9,969 nt of DNA from Oscillospiraceae bacterium (GTDB lineage: Bacteria > Bacillota_A > Clostridia > Oscillospirales > Oscillospiraceae). The notes under the pieces were generated by a model that searched no databases, was not told the DNA's origin, and saw nothing but the letters and a program-made list of their open reading frames with translations. Location of the stretch: positions 1-9,969 of the forward strand of contig SVLA01000073.1 of NCBI GenBank assembly GCA_015068175.1. Direction: 5' to 3'. Made by a program: the position numbers and the translations under genes. This document shows positions 7,187 through 9,969 of this stretch, in pieces. Each line of letters begins with the position of its first letter. The stretch's first letter is position 1.

Positions 7187-9969
7187 ATGAAAATGTCCAT
7201 GACAAAGCGCGTTTTGACTCTGGTTCTTGCAATGTGTCTGGTGCTGGGAATGCTGCCGGCCACCAGCCTGTTGAGAGAAGTCCAGGCGGCAACTGCCCAA
7301 TGGCAGAAAATTGCCGGCAATGCCAACGGTGTGCTGGAAAGCGGGGAGGATCCTGCGGATGCGACCCTGACCAATTATGTGACGGCATACTACACGGAGC
7401 AGATCCCGGTGGAAAAGGGCACCAGGATCTCCTTCAAGATCCATTTCCCGAATACGGAGGCGGGCAAACTGCTTCAGTACGGCTTTGCGCTGGTGAACCG
7501 CGCCGGCTGTTTCTACACCAGTAATGCAACTGCGACCAACCTGATGCTGGAAGTGGTCAGCAACACGAAGACCATGACCTTTGGTGCGTCCAAGTATCTG
7601 GGCAGCAGAACGTTGCTGGAGAAGCATCAGGAGCTGGATGCGGCCCGGAGTACCGAGACGGTCTATACGGTGACTTACGAGAAGATCGATGTTACCGAGG
7701 GCGACGTGAATTATAGCTGGCTGTTGACCGCTACCAACGGAACCAAGACCTTTACTTATCGCTATAAGGCATCCGATGTGCCTCATGATGCCTTCAACGA
7801 TGGCGCTTATGTGGCGGTGGGCAGCATGGCCGGCTCCACCACCCATACTCTGGCGGTGACGGACCTGACCGTGGTCCAGCCGGAGGCGGATGCCACGGAG
7901 CCTTCTCCCGATACGCCTACCGACAAATGGGAGGCCGTGACCGGCAGAGGCGACAACAGCCGTATCGAGGCGGACGCCAACAACCCGGCCAATGCCACCT
8001 TCAAAAACTACGTTAACGCATATTATACCCAGCACATTCCTGTTCAGGAGGGAACCAAGGTCTCCTTTAAGGTGACCCTGCCGGTGATCGACAGCACGAC
8101 CACACTGCAGTACGGTTTCTCTCTGATCGATGTACCGAATACGTTCTACCAGAGCGGCAGCGCAAATGCGCTGTCCGTGGAGCTGGCCAGTTCAGTCAGC
8201 AACGGCGCCCAGGGCGCCCTGAAGGCCGTCGTCACCAAGAAGGTGGCCGGCGGAAGCAACAGAGCGTTCCTTTACAATGTGCCGACGGCTTTGTCTTCCA
8301 AGCCGCTGACCACGGGCATCTTCACCATTACTTTTGAAAAGCTCAACCAGACCGTGGACGGTGTGGAATATAGCTGGAAGATCACGGTGGATAACCGCTC
8401 TTCCGCCCAGGTCGTGCTGGTCAAGGCCGCCGATGTGGCCCAGGATCTTCTGAGCAACGGTGTTTACCTGGCCATGGGCAGTATGACCAGCGCCAGTAAC
8501 CATCATGTCCGGATCACGGACCTGACCGTTACCCAGCCTGCACAGCCGGAAGTGACGGAGCCTGTGGCAACGGAACCTCCCGCAACCGAACCTCCTGCAA
8601 CGGAACCTCCCGCGACGGAGCCTCCTGCAACGGAACCCCATCAGGGTTGGAATGCCATTGACGGTGCGGCCAGCCGGATCGAGGGCACCGAGGGTAGCGC
8701 CGATGCGTTGTTCAGCAACTACATCAAGGCCTATTATAATCAGTTGATCGAAGTTCGCAACGGCACTAAGATTTCCTTTAAGCTCCAGCTCCCCACCATT
8801 GCGGAGGGGGCGAACCTGCAGTACGGTGTGTCTTTGATGGATACCCCGGGCAGCTTCCACGATAAGGGCGCGAAGGGCAACGGCCTGACCCTGGAACTAC
8901 AGAGCAATGCCAATGTGTCCTGGTCTCTGCGGGGCGTGGTCTCCGTTAAATCTCCTGCCGTCAACAGAACCTGGAAGTACAATGTGAAGGATCCCCTGGC
9001 TGCCAAGGCCAATACTTCCGATGTTTACACGGTCACCTTTGAGAAGATCAACAAGACTGTGGACGGCGTGGAATATAGCTGGAGCATCACCGTATCCAAT
9101 GGCAGTGCTTCTCAGGTCACCCTGGTGAAGGCTTCCGACTTTGCCCATGCCAATTCCGCCAACGGCGTATACCTGGCTCTGGGCAGCATGACCAGCGTTT
9201 GCAACCATGCCCTGAAGCTGACGGGTCTGACCGTCACTCAGCCCGGTGAGGGCACGGATCCCACGGATCCCACCGATCCCACGGAGCCTGATGTGACCGA
9301 GCCGCCCGCAACGGAGCCGGATCCCACCGAGCCGCCCGCAACGGAGCCGGTGGTGGATGGCGATGGCTGGAACGCTATTGCCGGTGCCGGCGATCGCCTG
9401 GTCATCGATGGTACCAAACCCGGCAATGTGCAGTTTAACGACTACATTACCGCATACTACAATCAGCGCATTGACGTTGCAGAAGGCACCACCATTACCT
9501 TTAAGGTCAGCTTCCCGAAGCTGGCGAAGGACGTGAACCTCCATTTCGGCTTCTCCCTGGTGGATATGCCCAAGAGCTACTATCAGTCCGACACGCTCTC
9601 CAACGCGCTTTCCATCGAACTGCAGGGCAACACCCAGTCCGGTGACAAGTGGCCGCTGCGGGCTGTGACCTCCAGGAAGGTGGCCGGCGGCGCCCAGCGG
9701 GCCTGGCTGGCCAATGTGACCAACCCCCTGGCCGCAGACAGAAATACCACGGATGTTTACACCATTACCTTCCAGAAGGTGAACATCACCGTGGGGCAGA
9801 TCGAATATAGCTGGGCCGTTACGGTGGATAACGGCGTTGAAAAGCAGACGGTCATGTACAAGGCCCAGGATATTCCCCACGATCTGTTTGAGAACGGTTT
9901 GTATCTGGCGGCCGGTTCCATGAACAATACCAGCGGTCACAGCGTGAAGCTGACCGATCTGTCTGTGAC
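7187..9969 (+). CDS. Large secreted tandem-repeat protein, 3' end beyond window
   Basis: An uninterrupted frame of 927 codons runs from ATG 7187 through the right edge without a stop. Residues 1-34 form a Sec signal peptide: basic start, hydrophobic core, likely cut after VQA. The position before its Cys17 is Met, so it is not a lipoprotein. The rest is four tandem copies of a domain of about 200 residues, starting at Trp39, Trp248, Trp488 and Trp728, joined by Pro/Thr/Glu/Asp linkers. Shared features of each copy are Tyr-x-x-Ala-Tyr-Tyr about 25-30 residues in, GTxxxFK, a QYGF/HFGF-type segment, YSW in the second half, Y-x-A-x-GSM near the end, and a closing L-T/S-V. The alternating pattern suggests an all-beta, perhaps jelly-roll or laminin-G-like, carbohydrate-binding fold, but I cannot name the family. 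No catalytic motif or cell-wall anchor is seen; an anchor could lie downstream. A surface glycan-binding or adhesion role is inferred from the export signal, the repeats and the adjacent sugar transport genes. Confidence 0.88.
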   Translation, partial: MKMSMTKRVLTLVLAMCLVLGMLPATSLLREVQAATAQWQKIAGNANGVLESGEDPADATLTNYVTAYYTEQIPVEKGTRISFKIHFPNTEAGKLLQYGFALVNRAGCFYTSNATATNLMLEVVSNTKTMTFGASKYLGSRTLLEKHQELDAARSTETVYTVTYEKIDVTEGDVNYSWLLTATNGTKTFTYRYKASDVPHDAFNDGAYVAVGSMAGSTTHTLAVTDLTVVQPEADATEPSPDTPTDKWEAVTGRGDNSRIEADANNPANATFKNYVNAYYTQHIPVQEGTKVSFKVTLPVIDSTTTLQYGFSLIDVPNTFYQSGSANALSVELASSVSNGAQGALKAVVTKKVAGGSNRAFLYNVPTALSSKPLTTGIFTITFEKLNQTVDGVEYSWKITVDNRSSAQVVLVKAADVAQDLLSNGVYLAMGSMTSASNHHVRITDLTVTQPAQPEVTEPVATEPPATEPPATEPPATEPPATEPHQGWNAIDGAASRIEGTEGSADALFSNYIKAYYNQLIEVRNGTKISFKLQLPTIAEGANLQYGVSLMDTPGSFHDKGAKGNGLTLELQSNANVSWSLRGVVSVKSPAVNRTWKYNVKDPLAAKANTSDVYTVTFEKINKTVDGVEYSWSITVSNGSASQVTLVKASDFAHANSANGVYLALGSMTSVCNHALKLTGLTVTQPGEGTDPTDPTDPTEPDVTEPPATEPDPTEPPATEPVVDGDGWNAIAGAGDRLVIDGTKPGNVQFNDYITAYYNQRIDVAEGTTITFKVSFPKLAKDVNLHFGFSLVDMPKSYYQSDTLSNALSIELQGNTQSGDKWPLRAVTSRKVAGGAQRAWLANVTNPLAADRNTTDVYTITFQKVNITVGQIEYSWAVTVDNGVEKQTVMYKAQDIPHDLFENGLYLAAGSMNNTSGHSVKLTDLSV
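7301..7882 (+). repeat. Tandem domain copy 1 of the secreted repeat protein
   Basis: Residues 39-232. This is the most divergent copy: it keeps NYVTAYYTEQIP, GTRISFK, LQYGFAL, NYSW and YVAVGSM. Its central part (FGASKYLGSRTLL) has little in common with the matching part of the other copies. It ends in TDLTVVQP and is followed by a 15-residue linker. Confidence 0.85.
7928..8539 (+). repeat. Tandem domain copy 2 of the secreted repeat protein
   Basis: Residues 248-451. It shares NYVNAYYTQHIP, GTKVSFK, LQYGFSL, VDGVEYSW, YLAMGSM and TDLTVTQP with the other copies. The central KVAGGSNRA segment matches copy 4 (KVAGGAQRA) but not copy 3. Confidence 0.88.
8567..8641 (+). repeat. 15-base minisatellite encoding ATEPP linker units
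   Basis: Five consecutive 15-base units of the form GCAACGGAACCTCCC encode Ala-Thr-Glu-Pro-Pro, the last ending Pro-His. They start at 8567, 8582, 8597, 8612 and 8627. Units differ only at a few mostly third-position bases, such as ACC/ACG, GAA/GAG and CCC/CCT. They lie in the linker between domain copies 2 and 3. Unit gain or loss would keep the reading frame and change only spacer length. Proline-rich Thr/Glu linkers are common in Clostridia surface and carbohydrate-active proteins. Confidence 0.9.
8648..9244 (+). repeat. Tandem domain copy 3 of the secreted repeat protein
   Basis: Residues 488-686. It begins GWNAIDGA, close to the start of copy 4 (GWNAIAGA), and contains NYIKAYYNQLI, GTKISFK, LQYGVSL, VDGVEYSW and YLALGSM. 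It ends in LTVTQP, like copy 2. Confidence 0.88.
9254..9349 (+). repeat. Linker repeats (TDP and TEPPATEP units) between copies 3 and 4
   Basis: Three Thr-Asp-Pro units (9254-9280) are followed by Thr-Glu-Pro and then a perfect 24-base direct repeat encoding TEPPATEP at 9296-9319 and 9326-9349. The two copies are separated by GATCCC, giving a 30-base period. The linker composition resembles that after copy 2 but uses more Asp. Confidence 0.88.
9368..9969 (+). repeat. Tandem domain copy 4, reaching the window edge
   Basis: Residues 728 onward. It contains DYITAYYNQRI, GTTITFK, LHFGFSL, KVAGGAQRA, IEYSW, YLAAGSM and TDLSV, so the domain is essentially complete at the edge. Further copies, an anchor or another module may follow. 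Confidence 0.85.

Noticed and set aside
7187..7290. Lipoprotein signal at the start of the repeat protein (Cys17)
   Set aside because: The residue before the Cys is Met, not Gly/Ala/Ser, and the Cys is in the middle of the hydrophobic core. A normal signal peptidase site after VQA fits better.
5822..8035. Minus-strand open frame of 737 codons across two permeases and the repeat protein
   Set aside because: It runs antisense to three genes that are clearly real by motif and ribosome binding site, and its translation shows no family features. It is best explained as a codon-bias shadow.
8567..8641. Short regularly spaced repeats resembling a CRISPR array
   Set aside because: Units are contiguous 15-base coding repeats in frame (ATEPP) with no unique spacers and no cas genes.
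8192..9940. Minus-strand frames (8192-8860, 8897-9940) with Gly/Arg-rich repeats
   Set aside because: The repeats are antisense images of the Pro/Thr/Glu linkers and domain repeats of the plus-strand gene. The plus frame has a signal peptide, a ribosome binding site and conserved domain copies.

Overview
The window is a densely packed, single-strand stretch of a Gram-positive-type bacterial genome. Seven genes lie on the + strand: five complete, one cut by each edge. The longest gap is 42 bases. I see no RNA gene, insertion sequence, CRISPR array, regulator or terminator. The strong AAAGGAGG-type ribosome binding sites, Sec signal peptides without an outer-membrane partner, the type of sugar transporter, and a surface protein with Thr-Glu-Pro/Thr-Asp-Pro linkers point to a Firmicute of class Clostridia, possibly a gut or anaerobic Oscillospirales-like organism. 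The taxon is inferred from style, not from a marker gene.

Layout. Bases 1-103 are the tail of a sugar-type ABC permease, followed by its MalG-like partner (119-991). Next is a large exported membrane protein combining an NHL-type beta-propeller, TPR-like helices and a Yip1-like multi-pass domain (1009-3147). After it comes an exported protein of the DUF5696 type that looks like a glycoside hydrolase (3161-5341). A second complete permease pair follows (5343-6245 and 6245-7144). These six genes are separated by 17 bases or less, or overlap, so they very probably form one operon that begins upstream of the window. After 42 bases with no visible terminator or convincing promoter comes a secreted protein (7187 to beyond the right edge). 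It consists of at least four tandem copies of a domain of about 200 residues joined by Pro/Thr/Glu/Asp linkers.

Working model (inference): the two permease pairs import oligosaccharides or similar solutes. The DUF5696 protein may bind or process a glycan outside the membrane. The propeller-Yip1 protein may be a membrane-anchored scaffold or sensor for the transporter. The repeat protein may be a surface glycan-binding or adhesion protein. No substrate-binding protein or ATPase is encoded here. They must lie outside the window, or the ATPase may be a shared housekeeping one, as is common for CUT1 sugar importers in Firmicutes.

The most interesting points are the propeller-TPR-Yip1 architecture next to DUF5696, the two permease pairs flanking these proteins, and the large repeat protein whose domain I cannot assign to a known family.
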